Shown here: positions 8,610-15,062 of the stretch, piece after piece
Numbering within the stretch: the stretch's first letter is position 1
Layout of the letters: the number at the start of each line of letters is the position of its first letter
The notes under the pieces: generated by a model
The model's input: only the letters and a program-made list of their open reading frames with translations
Told to the model about the DNA's origin: nothing
Databases searched by the model: none
NCBI GenBank assembly: GCA_015179025.1
Contig: WHUX01000648.1
Location: forward strand, 1 to 15,589
DNA length: 15,589 bases
Direction: 5' to 3'
Origin: Terfezia claveryi
Lineage: Eukaryota > Ascomycota > Pezizomycetes > Pezizales > Pezizaceae
Translations under genes and position numbers: made by a program

Positions 8610-8760
8610 CACTCTAATACTCGCTCTAATACTCGCTCTAATACTCGCTACAACACTCGCTCTAATACTCGCTCTAATACTCGCTACAACACTTCGCTCT
8701 AATACTCACTCTAATAATCACTCTAATACTCGCTCTAATACTCACTCTAATACTTGCTGT
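8610..8760 (+). repeat. 12-bp tandem array (CTCTAATACTCG), left
   Basis: About a dozen units of CTCTAATACTCG occur here, with variants CTACAACACTCG, CTCTAATACTCA and CTCTAATAATCA. The order of variants is the same as in the inverted array at 9664-9791, so the arrays were copied as blocks and were not amplified independently. The left array has two extra units at its outer end. Confidence 0.93.
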
Positions 8761-9124
8761 AATATGCCTTAGAAATTTTATAAGATTGGATAAAGAGCAA
8801 AGGAAAAAAGCATGAGTAAGCGAAGTATAGATACCGGAAAACAATAGTGGCCAAGCCCGATTGCCAAGGCCGACAATATAGACTTTCCGAAGACTATGAG
8901 ATAATGGATAATAAGAGGGGTGGCATGACAGTGCTCAGCCCCGCTCAGCCCACTATCGCGTGCGGGTGCTATACTCAATGCCTGACCTGGTAATAGTTAT
9001 ATTGGGAAATCGTAGTCATAGTACTGCGATATGTGTGGAGTTCAGCTTTGTGATATATATCGCAGGAAGTTATGCCTTCACGGCCTATATATATATATCA
9101 AGAAACTCATGCATTCGAGGCTTA
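8610..9124 (+). repeat. Left arm of giant palindrome
   Basis: This 515-bp arm is matched in reverse complement by 9318-9791. Its outer third is a 12-bp tandem array (8610-8760). The inner part shares long blocks with the other arm, such as CCAAGCCCGATTGCCAAGG, GACAATATAGACTTTCCG, GAGGGGTGGCATGACAGTGC and ATTGGGAAATCGTAGT. By eye the arms agree at most positions, with small indels. Confidence 0.93.
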
Positions 9125-9317
9125 TATATATATACTTATATATGGAATTCATGCTTTCGAGGCTTATATATATATATGCATAGAATTCATGCTTTCACGG
9201 TCTCTAGATATGCATGGAATTCATGCATTCGAGGCTTATATATATATATATATGATTTCATGCTTTCACGATCTCTAGATATGCATGGAATTCATACTTT
9301 CGCGGCCTCTATGCATT
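9125..9317. repeat. Loop of the palindrome: higher-order repeat of two alternating units
   Basis: GAATTC-ATGC units recur at 9145, 9183, 9217, 9254 (as GATTTC) and 9288, with spacings of 38, 34, 37 and 34 bp. The alternation is between a unit ending in TTCGAGGCTTATATATAT and one ending in TTCACGGTCTCTAGATATGC. Related units reach back into the left arm (near 9068 and 9104). (TA)n tracts alternate with them. The long open frame across it (8960-9358) is repeat-derived Tyr/Ile-rich sequence and probably not a gene. Confidence 0.85.
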
Positions 9318-9791
9318 TAAGCCTCGAATGCATGAGTTTCTTGGATATATATAAATAGGCTGTGAAGGCATAACTTCCTACGATACATATCACAAAGTGT
9401 GAATCATAGTACTACGACTACGATTTCCCAATATGACTATTACCAGGTTAGGCATTGAGTAGTACTGCACCGCGCGTGACAGTGGGCTGAGCGGGCTGAG
9501 CACTGTCATGCCACCCCTCTTATTATTATCTCTTGTCTCCGGAAAGTCTATATTGTCGGCCTTGGCAATCGGGCTTGGCAACTATAGTTTTCCTGTATAT
9601 ATACCTTCCCCCTCGCACCTTTTCCCTTTGCTCTTTATCCAATGTCTTATATGATTTCCAAAGCATATTAGAGCAAGTATTAGAGTGAGTATTAGAGCGA
9701 ATATTAGAGTGATTATTAGAGCGAGTATTAGAGCGAGTGTTGTAGCGAGTATTAGAGCGAGTATTAGAGCGAGTGTTGTAGCGAGTATTAG
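9318..9791 (-). repeat. Right arm of giant palindrome
   Basis: Reverse complement of 8610-9124, about 40 bp shorter, mainly because the 12-bp array has fewer outer units. It contains a small internal hairpin in which GACAGTG and CACTGTC flank a direct repeat of GGGCTGAG. The end at 9791 is followed by unrelated sequence (TACGCTGTGTATAC), and no clear target duplication frames the palindrome itself. Confidence 0.93.
9664..9791 (-). repeat. 12-bp tandem array (inverted), right
   Basis: Units of GAGCGAGTATTA with variants GAGCGAGTGTTGTAGC, GAGTGAGTATTA and GAGTGATTATTA. In reverse complement the variant order mirrors the left array unit for unit through two CTACAACACTCG variants. Confidence 0.92.
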
Positions 9792-9861
9792 TACGCTGTG
9801 TATACTATTATAATTAGTGAATAAAATGAATATTTCCGCTGTACATATTCTCGATCTGAAG

Positions 9862-9940
9862 TCTGCTCCGAAATCTGCTCCGAATCTGCTCCAAAATCTG
9901 CTCCGAAAATCTGCTCCGAAATCTGCTCCGAAATCTGCTC
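9862..9940 (+). repeat. 12-13 bp tandem array (TCTGCTCCGAAA)
   Basis: About six units of CTGCTCCGAAAT occur here, with one- or two-base length changes. They lie inside the TA-flanked element, just right of the palindrome. Unit sequence is unrelated to the CTCTAATACTCG array, but the unit length is similar. Confidence 0.9.
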
Positions 9941-10022
9941 TAGTGCCAAGATTCCAGAGCTGTTAGCGTGTGCATAGCCTGTTCTAGCGTTGTTATAAGC
10001 TGCATTTTAGCACTACTATATC

Positions 10023-10170
10023 GCAATGGTATTCTTGACAATATAATAGCGACCATTTTTAGTCTCCACAATACTTACTAAAGCAATGGTATTCTGACAA
10101 CAAGTGGCGAACATTTTAGTCTCTATAATACTTACTAAAGCAATAGTATTCCAGACAATGTGTACTATAT
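10023..10170 (+). repeat. 60-bp tandem repeat, 2.5 copies
   Basis: Units start at 10023, 10083 and 10140 with GCAATGGTATTC (third GCAATAGTATTC), each followed by GACAA..., a TTTTAGTCTC block and ATAATACTTACTAAA-type sequence. Periods are 60 and 57 bp. It lies near the right end of the TA-flanked element. Confidence 0.88.
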
Positions 10171-10282
10171 GCTACGCGACGCCACTAAAATAAAGTTGTC
10201 TTATGTATATGGAAATAAATAGGAGTTGCCGACTAACATTAAAGTATCCACAATAACATAGGAACGCGACAGTGCTGCTTAT

Positions 10283-10311
10283 GCGATAATATCCCCCTTT
10301 TTGGTACAGTA
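10283..10311 (-). repeat. Right terminal inverted repeat of the TA-flanked element
   Basis: Inverted partner of 8326-8354, ending ...TTGGTACAG followed by TA (10310-10311). Immediately outside it, minus-strand transposase coding sequence resumes (LYLWQFIS), marking a clean insertion boundary. Confidence 0.85.
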
Positions 10312-10493
10312 GCTAATGAATTGCCAAAGATATAACTATACTGTCCCTTCATTGATATTTAAAGCCACTCTAGTCTACAATATTTCCTCTTCTTCCTCCT
10401 AAAATATACAGTGTAACTGCCAATTGCTGATATTTTAGACATGCCTTTCTTTCTCTTTCTCCGCTCTATCTTCTACTTAGCCAATTTGATATA
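10312..10493 (-). pseudogene. Harbinger-like transposase, middle piece
   Basis: On the minus strand this 182-bp piece lies between the ATATA-flanked solo LTR and the TA-flanked element. Allowing frame changes, it reads AVTLYILGGRRGNIVD (about 10415-10370) and then VALNINEGTV*LYLWQFIS. NINEGTV is encoded at 10359-10339. 'QLA..L..LG' followed by 'ISEGTV..Y..R' is the helix-turn-helix type region just before the catalytic core of DDE_Tnp_4 transposases. Too short and broken to stand alone, it fits in order between the two other pieces. Confidence 0.6.
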
Positions 10494-11167
10494 TATAATG
10501 AATGGTACTAGACAGTATTCATTCGGTACTATTTATACAATCTATATCTATAGATATAGACGTTTGTATATTTTGGTTCTGCTGAGGTATGACCTTAAAA
10601 AGGTAGGGAGATTACTATATGAGACATTTCTAGAGGAAACAGTAATTAACTAGTATAATCTATCTTATATAATTTGTACTATCTAAGCTATATGATCTTG
10701 ATTTGATCTGTATATAGGCTTACTTACTATTGTATGCTTACTTACTTCTTTTTTTTATAGATTCCAAAGGGAATCCAGCAGCCTATTTATACTTCTCTGA
10801 GATCTGATGACTAAGAAAATAAATATAATAAAGGGTAGTATACTAAAAGGTAGTGCATTATATTAAAGAGGTCATGTGGCTATAGTAATAAGTCACACAG
10901 CCTAAACAATAGTCATGTGGCTATAGTAATGAGTTATACAGCCTAAATAAGAGTTACGTAGCTATAATGAGGGTGTGTTTATATAGCAAGTTTCATGGAA
11001 TTTCCCATGGCAAATTCTGTATGCTATAGATACTTATAAAGCAGTAGGAAATGGTAGAAGGCTAGTCCTTTGACCGAGAGGCTTAGTTACATATCATAGT
11101 AGTAATATAGAAAATACAAAAGTATATAATCAATTATATAAGCAATGAAACAATGTTCTCCATTACA
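10494..11167 (-). mobile_element. Solo LTR, family B, copy 3 (inserted in the Harbinger-like transposase)
   Basis: Reverse complement of the LTR at 6055-6729 over its full length (674 bp). On the minus strand the start TGTAATGGAGAAC lies at 11167 and the end at 10494 (ATTATA, a C-to-T change from ATTACA). The TATA box is at 10791-10784. It is flanked by perfect 5-bp duplications ATATA (10489-10493 and 11168-11172), with no retroelement internal sequence on either side. This is a clear solo LTR, and it splits the transposase between its SSF and its AVTLYILGG motifs. Confidence 0.95.
10784..10791 (-). promoter_or_regulatory. TATA box of LTR B copy 3
   Basis: TATTTATA on the plus strand is TATAAATA in the LTR orientation, preceded by the conserved CTCAGAG(A/G)AG. 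It is the same position within the LTR as in the two other copies. Confidence 0.5.
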
Positions 11168-11172
11168 ATATA

Positions 11173-11464
11173 ATTACATCCACAGCTACTAAAATGAGCT
11201 TCAATACATCTGGAAAAGCCCTAAGAAGGATTATTCTGGATAATTATGAATTAAAGACTCCAAAACTGGAGCATCATGACATCCAGCATGTTCACAGGGG
11301 GCCAGATACCGAGGGATAGCCACCAGCATAATGATATCGCATAAGTCAACAATCTAATCCCATACCCAATCATCATAAAGATCAATTTGAAGTATCGCTT
11401 CGAAATTCTCGATGAGCCTCCAGACATCTTCCAGTACCTGTGATTTGTACCCGACTCGAGGCAT
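11173..11464 (-). pseudogene. Harbinger-like transposase, N-terminal piece
   Basis: ATG at 11464-11462 begins MPRVGYKSQVLEDVWRLIEN, then an acidic stretch (ILQIDLYDDWVWD), a stop, then IVDLCDIIMLVAIPRYLAPC and ALVLESLIHNYPE-type sequence (here APVLESLIHNYPE). Near the solo-LTR junction, 11209-11192 reads MY*SSF, where the family has an RM(D/Y)RSSFW motif; the stop fits CGA to TGA. Such an acidic, helical N-terminus followed by an FRM..SSF motif is what I know from fungal transposases of the DDE_Tnp_4 (PIF/Harbinger) type. The frame is otherwise continuous with three or four stops. The coding sequence resumes beyond the LTR at 10493. Confidence 0.6.
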
Positions 11465-11634
11465 GCTTGTGCGCAAATGTGTGTGTGTGTGTATGCGTAT
11501 CTGTGCGTTTGTGCGTAAGGTATCTTGGGTACTCAGTTGAAAAATCTGCGTTTTGGCCGAAAAGAGTTAGACTTGCATATTGTGGCGTCCACGCTATATA
11601 TCGTAAAAGTGCGTGAATTTAATTTTGAGTACCC
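11465..11634 (-). other. 5' non-coding end of the Harbinger-like element
   Basis: This is the 170 bp between the transposase ATG and the element end. It holds a short (TG)n run at 11479-11492 and the terminal sequence GGGTACTCAAAATTAAATTC (minus strand from 11634). A second GGGTACTCA in the opposite direction lies at 11527-11535, giving a 9-bp inverted pair 108 bp across, which could be a subterminal hairpin or a tiny separate insertion. No transcription signal is clear. Confidence 0.5.
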
Positions 11635-11653
11635 TTAGTATCATCAAGCATTT

Positions 11654-11750
11654 AAATTCAAATACCCTTCTAGACTACTCATGATCTCTCCATTTCTATA
11701 AATTCAATATTTCTTCTTCTAGACTACTCACAATCTTCCCCATTTCCATA
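11654..11750. repeat. Two-copy direct repeat near the outer end of the inverted-repeat arm
   Basis: AAATTCAA(A)TA..CTTCTAGACTACTCA followed by an ATCT(C/T)..CCATTTC block occurs twice, about 47-50 bp apart. The same duplication is in the right arm at 14868-14958, so it predates the duplication of the arms. Confidence 0.8.
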
Positions 11751-11820
11751 GCCAGCGCCAATAACCCGCTACACCCCAACTACTTTTACGCCATTTTCCC
11801 AATTTCTCCTTCAATAAACG

Positions 11821-12083
11821 TTACGGTCGTACCCGTGCATTCCAAAGATCCTCCAAAGCCTGAATCACAGCTGCACTGCTTTCATCATGTTTTAAAAGAT
11901 CTTTGAGCTCTCTCAGCTCCTGCTCTCCCCGTTGCTGGATATCAGTTAGTTTCTCCATCAATGTCAGAGCTTCATCTTTTCTTTCCCTGATGAGGACCTC
12001 CATTTCAAGTTCTTTGATAATGAAGGCTGCGACCTCTAGCTCGCGTGTCAGTGCAGTTAAACGGGTATAGTACCGGACGACAT
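11821..12083 (-). pseudogene. Small coiled-coil protein gene, left copy, frameshifted
   Basis: I do not recognise the family. The best open part, 12003-11821, encodes 60 residues rich in Glu, Lys and Leu: MEVLIRERKDEALTLMEKL, then QELRELKDLLKHDESS, AAVIQALEDLW and RVRP before TAA. The pattern suggests one long amphipathic helix or coiled coil. Homology with the right copy carries the gene upstream to ATG at 12083 (MSSG), but a small deletion near 12065 puts that ATG out of frame. Fragments TALTRELEVAAFIIKELE precede the open part. The gene points outward from the inverted repeat. The family could be a small accessory protein of a transposon; I have no direct evidence for that. Confidence 0.6.
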
Positions 12084-12670
12084 AGTTTGTGCTTGCGGTG
12101 GTGCTTGCGGTGGATCTAGTTTCAATAGATGTAGTGTTTAGGAGGCTGGAAGCAGGATGAGGACATAACTAGAAGAGTGATGCGTCAGGCAACTTATATA
12201 TTTTCCGATGTTCAGGTCATACAACCTACACAGGAGTCATGGGTCAAACACCTCTGGAACTGTTAAAGACTTCATGACCACATACTCTGGACAAAATACT
12301 ATTAAGAAATAATAAGAAAAAGAAAGATTCCAGGCCAAAAAAATTTCTAATAAACTAGCTAATACGCCGACCATCGAAATGGCACAGCTTCGACTTCAGA
12401 GTGATCCGAAGGGCCATTCCACCGTTTACCTGGTGGCAGCGCAAAGTACTGAGGGAAATATGCCCACTCATAGCCAAACCTAACTACCCGTAGGGCGGGG
12501 AACGGGTTTCACCACCAGACTTGGATTGAGAAACAGAAGGGCAGGATTGATACGTATACTGATAGGGCATGATGGTATTGACTCATGCACATGTACACCT
12601 TGTATGACCTAGCAACTTCACGTACCTAAGCGCCTAGAACGGCCCCGCACTGTTTGCTATACCGGATATT

Positions 12671-13669
12671 CCGTGATCGGAAACCCCGTCGGTCACGTTA
12701 TATTATGTATGTATTATAATGATAATCTCGACAAAGTAACTCTCAGAAGCTTAAGGCTTTCCAGGTCACGCTAGTGCACGCGCCATGCCATGCTATGTAT
12801 CTGTGCCACATGCCATCTCATAGGTACAGGTGAAGAAGCGTAGAGCTAATAGGTGGTAGATGAGACTGCCATAGCAGTAGAGCAAGGTCTCCATAATCTT
12901 GAGCGCCGCTTGGCTACTTTGCAACTTTGGAAACCCCAACGGCAACCAATCACATCTTATTTTCGAGGTAGCGGAGGTAGTGCAGGTAGCGGAGGCTGAT
13001 GTGTAGCTAGAATTGAACATTATATTACCATATTCACGTGATGCCAAGCAAAACCTCAATAAATGCATAACTTGAAGTCCACTAATAGCATAGAGAACCC
13101 CGGTCCCGATGTTATGCTATTATTCAAGTTTGCCTGTAGCAGATGACTTATGTATGTGGCTTGTTGATGCTCGAGCAGCGAGTGCTTGCAGAATCATCCT
13201 CCTCCAATGCAATAATTACAGGACACCTCGAGTCACCTATGAGAGAAAAGGTTGGTCATAAAAATTGTTTAAAAATGTTTGTATAGAATGCTTACGTGAT
13301 ATTTGAATTGGAAACGCGTATACCTGGCCACGTGCAGCTCTTAACCATCTTTAGATGTTTGTTGTGGACAACAACGCCAAGAAGCTCTGAAGGACATCGA
13401 TCCTTGCAGGTGCATTTTTACATCGAGACTATACATAGACAGCTACTGTAAACCTCTCTGGGTAATGTATATAATTTGGTACTCACTATAGATAGATGTA
13501 CCTTTGGAGTGTATTTTGGTCGCCATAATAGCAAGTTGTCAACTAGTAGAGTAAACAATTACCAATTAACATAACATCAATTATCAATTTGTAAGACAGC
13601 AACCCACTGTCAAGAAGGAGGGTCATATTCACTCTTGATTTGATTTCTCTAAGAACTTGAATTCAAGTA
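12671..13669. other. Spacer between the inverted copies; no gene recognised
   Basis: This is 1 kb of mixed-composition unique sequence. The longest open frame (12793-13068, minus, 91 codons) has no recognisable motif. Small structures seen are a hairpin CCGTGATCGG...GTCGGTCACG at 12671-12700 and a short GGTAGCGGA repeat at about 12965-12992. No TIR, LTR or RNA gene is recognised. Confidence 0.6.
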
Positions 13670-13743
13670 ACCTTGCTATACCGGACTGCATAAAATCTGC
13701 TGCAATCTGCCCGGTATACCTAGCTAATATCCGGTATAGCAAA
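13670..13743. repeat. Transposon-terminus module with CCGGTATAGCAA hairpin, copy 1
   Basis: CCTTGCTATACCGGACTGC at the left and ATATCCGGTATAGCAAAC at the right form a 13-bp inverted repeat (TTGCTATACCGGA at 13673-13685, TCCGGTATAGCAA at 13730-13742). A nested CCCGGTATACC sits between them. The same module occurs at about 15300-15366. A preceding TA (13667-13668) fits a Tc1/mariner-type end, but the outer CACTCAA seen elsewhere is not present here. Confidence 0.7.
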
Positions 13744-14176
13744 CAGTGCGGTGGCCGTTCTAGGCGCTTAGGTACGTGAATTTGCTCGGTCATGAGGTGC
13801 ACATGTGCATGAGTCAGTACCATCATGCCCTATTAGTACACGTATCAATCCTGCCTTCTGTTTCTCAATCCAAGTCTGGTGGTGAACCCCATTCCCCCGC
13901 CTACAGGTTTAGGTTTGGCTATTAGTGGGATATTTCCCTCAGTACTTTTGCGCTGCCACCAGCTAAATGGTGGAATGGCCCTTCTGATGACTCTGAAGTC
14001 GAAGCTGTGCCATTTCGATGGTCAGTGTATTAGCTAGTTTGTTGGAAACTTTTTGGGTCTTGAATCTTACTTTTTATTATTTCTTGATAGTATTTTGTCC
14101 AGAGTATGTGGTCATGCTTTTAACAGGTCCAGATGTTTGACCCATGACTCCTGTGTAGGTTGTATGACCTCATCTG

Positions 14177-14186
14177 AAAATATATA
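14177..14186 (+). promoter_or_regulatory. Possible TATA element upstream of the coiled-coil gene
   Basis: AAAATATATAGG lies about 115 bp upstream of the first ATG (14299). The left copy has a similar TATATATTTTCC-facing sequence at the matching place. The element is AT-rich sequence in an otherwise mixed region. The assignment rests on position alone. Confidence 0.3.
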
Positions 14187-14246
14187 GGTTGCCTGAAGCA
14201 TCACCATTCTAGTTATGTCCTCATCCTGCTTCCAGCCTCCTAAACA

Positions 14247-14570
14247 CTACATCTATTGAAACTAGATCCACCGCAAGCACCACCCGCAAGTACAAATTAT
14301 GTCGTCCGATAATAAGGATCCCATTATGCCCCGTTCAACTGAACTGGCACTCGAACTACATCTACTGAAACTAGATCCACCGCAAGTACCACCGCCAGTA
14401 CAAATTATGTCGTCCGATAATAAGGATCCCATTATGCCCCGTTCAACTGAACTGGCACTCGAACTACATCTACTGAAACTAGATCCACCGCAAGTACCAC
14501 CGCCAGTACAAATTATGTCGTCCGATAATAAGGATCCCATTATGACCCGTTTAACTGCACTGGCACTCGA
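14247..14570 (+). repeat. 108-bp in-frame tandem triplication across a start codon
   Basis: CTACATCTA(C/T)TGAAACTAG recurs at 14247 and 14356 and again 108 bp on, and ATGTCGTCCGATAATAAGG at 14299, 14407 and 14515. Units 2 and 3 are almost identical (108-bp period), and unit 1 has one extra base in the upstream part. The third unit is followed by the unique coding body. The left inverted copy has only one unit. Confidence 0.95.
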
Positions 14571-14793
14571 GATACAGAACGCCGCATCCATTATCAAAGA
14601 ACTTGAAAAAGAAGTCCTCATCAAGGAAAGAACAGATGAAGCTATGATACTAATGGAGAAACTAACTGATATCCAGCAGCGGGAGAGCAGGAGCTGAGAG
14701 AGCTCACAGAATATCTTTTAAAACATGATGAAAATAGTGCAGATGTGATTTAGGCTTTGGAGGCTCTTTTTGAATCTACAGGTATGACTGTAA
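14299..14793 (+). pseudogene. Small coiled-coil protein gene, right copy, with duplicated N-terminus
   Basis: Family not recognised. The open frame 14299-14697 has two extra 36-residue units (MSSDNKDPIMPRSTELALEL, then LLKLDPPQVPPPVQI), followed by the body MSSDNKDPIMTRLTALALEI, ASIIKELEKEVLIKERTDEA and MILMEKLTDIQQR. Compared with the left copy, one G is missing after IQQR (near 14680), which shifts the frame to an early TGA. In the other frame the homology goes on (EQELRELTEYLLKHDENSAD), with CAG-to-TAG at 14751 and a frame slip near the end (TAA by homology at 14791). The original start is most likely 14515. Heptad-like Leu/Ile spacing suggests a coiled coil. The gene points away from its inverted partner. 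Confidence 0.65.
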
Positions 14794-14867
14794 CATTTAT
14801 TGAAGGAGAAATTGGGAAAATGGAGAAAAAGTAGTTGGGGTGTAGCGGATTATTGGCGCTGGCTATG

Positions 14868-14958
14868 GAAATGGGGAAGATTGTGAGTAGTCTAGAAGAA
14901 TATTTGAATTTATAGAAATGGGGAGATTATGAGTAGTCTAAAAGGGTATTTGAAATTA
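14868..14958. repeat. Two-copy direct repeat in the outer part of the right arm
   Basis: GAAATGGGGA(A)GATT(G/A)TGAGTAGTCT occurs at 14868 and 14915, 47 bp apart, matching the pair in the left arm. Confidence 0.8.
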
Positions 14959-14976
14959 TTCCTTGATGAGTACTAA

Positions 14977-15062
14977 CTCTATGAGTACTGCTATTTTCGT
15001 TATAGTAATTACGTTTGCCTGTGATAATCCCTGTAACCCCTTCCCAGCCCATCCGGTACGAT
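14977..15062. other. Short segment with a transposon-terminus fragment
   Basis: No gene is seen. TTCGTTATAGTAATTACGTTTGCCTG at 14996-15021 is, in reverse complement, a diverged copy of the CAGGCAAAC..CTATAACGAA sequence at 15371-15393, so it looks like the inverted end of a related element. Confidence 0.45.

Larger units (their letters stand above)
8328..10309. mobile_element. Non-autonomous TA-flanked DNA element, about 2 kb, built from tandem repeats and a giant palindrome
   Basis: The ends are inverted repeats, 8326-8354 and 10283-10311, matching at 27 of 29 bases including a flanking TA on each side (8326-8327, 10310-10311). The inner sequence begins CTGTAC(T/C)AAAAAGGGGGAT. A TA target duplication is the mark of the Tc1/mariner superfamily, although the TIR itself is not one I recognise. 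No transposase is encoded. The interior holds a 40-bp repeat (8508-8609), 12-bp repeats at both ends of a palindrome (8610-9791), a CTGCTCCGAAAT array and a 60-bp repeat. It splits the Harbinger-like transposase at an AGC-TA-G position. Confidence 0.75.
8008..11634 (-). mobile_element. PIF/Harbinger-like DNA transposon, 5' part, broken by three insertions
   Basis: A minus-strand transposase is recovered in three collinear pieces once the solo LTR (10494-11167), the TA-flanked element (8328-10309) and A' (from 8007 leftward) are removed. The outer end at 11634 reads, on the minus strand, GGGTACTCAAAATTAAATTC, next to TTA (11635-11637). TTA/TAA three-base target sites and G-rich ends are usual for this superfamily. 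The right-hand inverted copy (13726-14976) has the same flank without the element, which supports the boundary. The other end lies left of the window. Confidence 0.6.
11635..12670 (-). repeat. Left copy of a 1.0-1.25 kb inverted repeat
   Basis: Matches the reverse complement of 13726-14976 from TTAGTA at the outer end to TTTGCTATACCGGATATT at the inner end. Shared blocks include ACTACTTTTACGCCATTTTC-type sequence, the coiled-coil gene, the TGGGTCAAACA/CATGACTCCTGTGTAGG region, GGTGGCAGCGCAAAGTACTG, GACTCATGCACATGT and CGTACCTAAGCGCCTAGAAC. It has one copy of the segment that is triplicated on the right, which explains most of the length difference. Confidence 0.93.
13726..14976 (+). repeat. 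Right copy of the 1.0-1.25 kb inverted repeat
   Basis: Inverted partner of 11635-12670. It overlaps the terminus module at its inner end and ends outward at AGTACTAA (TAA at 14974-14976). The left copy continues there into the Harbinger-like element, whereas here the sequence continues as CTCTATGAGTACTGC, so this copy shows the empty site. It carries the triplicated 108-bp segment at 14247-14570. Confidence 0.93.

Noticed and set aside
8610..8760. CRISPR-like array
   Set aside because: 12-bp units are directly abutting with no unique spacers, and the context is a eukaryotic transposon.
8960..9358. 132-codon plus-strand open frame
   Set aside because: It runs across the palindrome loop and its (TA)n-rich repeats. 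The product is repeat-derived Ile/Tyr-rich sequence, and part of it mirrors a minus-strand frame from the other arm, as expected from inverted DNA.
11526..11634. Independent 108-bp MITE with GGGTACTCA ends
   Set aside because: The inverted 9-mers are real, but three-base flanks do not match (CTT and TTA), and the right-hand empty site places the larger insertion boundary at 11634.
12793..13068. 91-codon minus-strand frame in the inverted-repeat spacer
   Set aside because: No motif, no homology I can name, and no supporting signals. Kept only as a remark in the spacer entry.
13629..13826. 65-codon minus-strand frame
   Set aside because: It crosses the CCGGTATAGC terminus module and the edge of the inverted repeat. 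The left copy does not keep it open.
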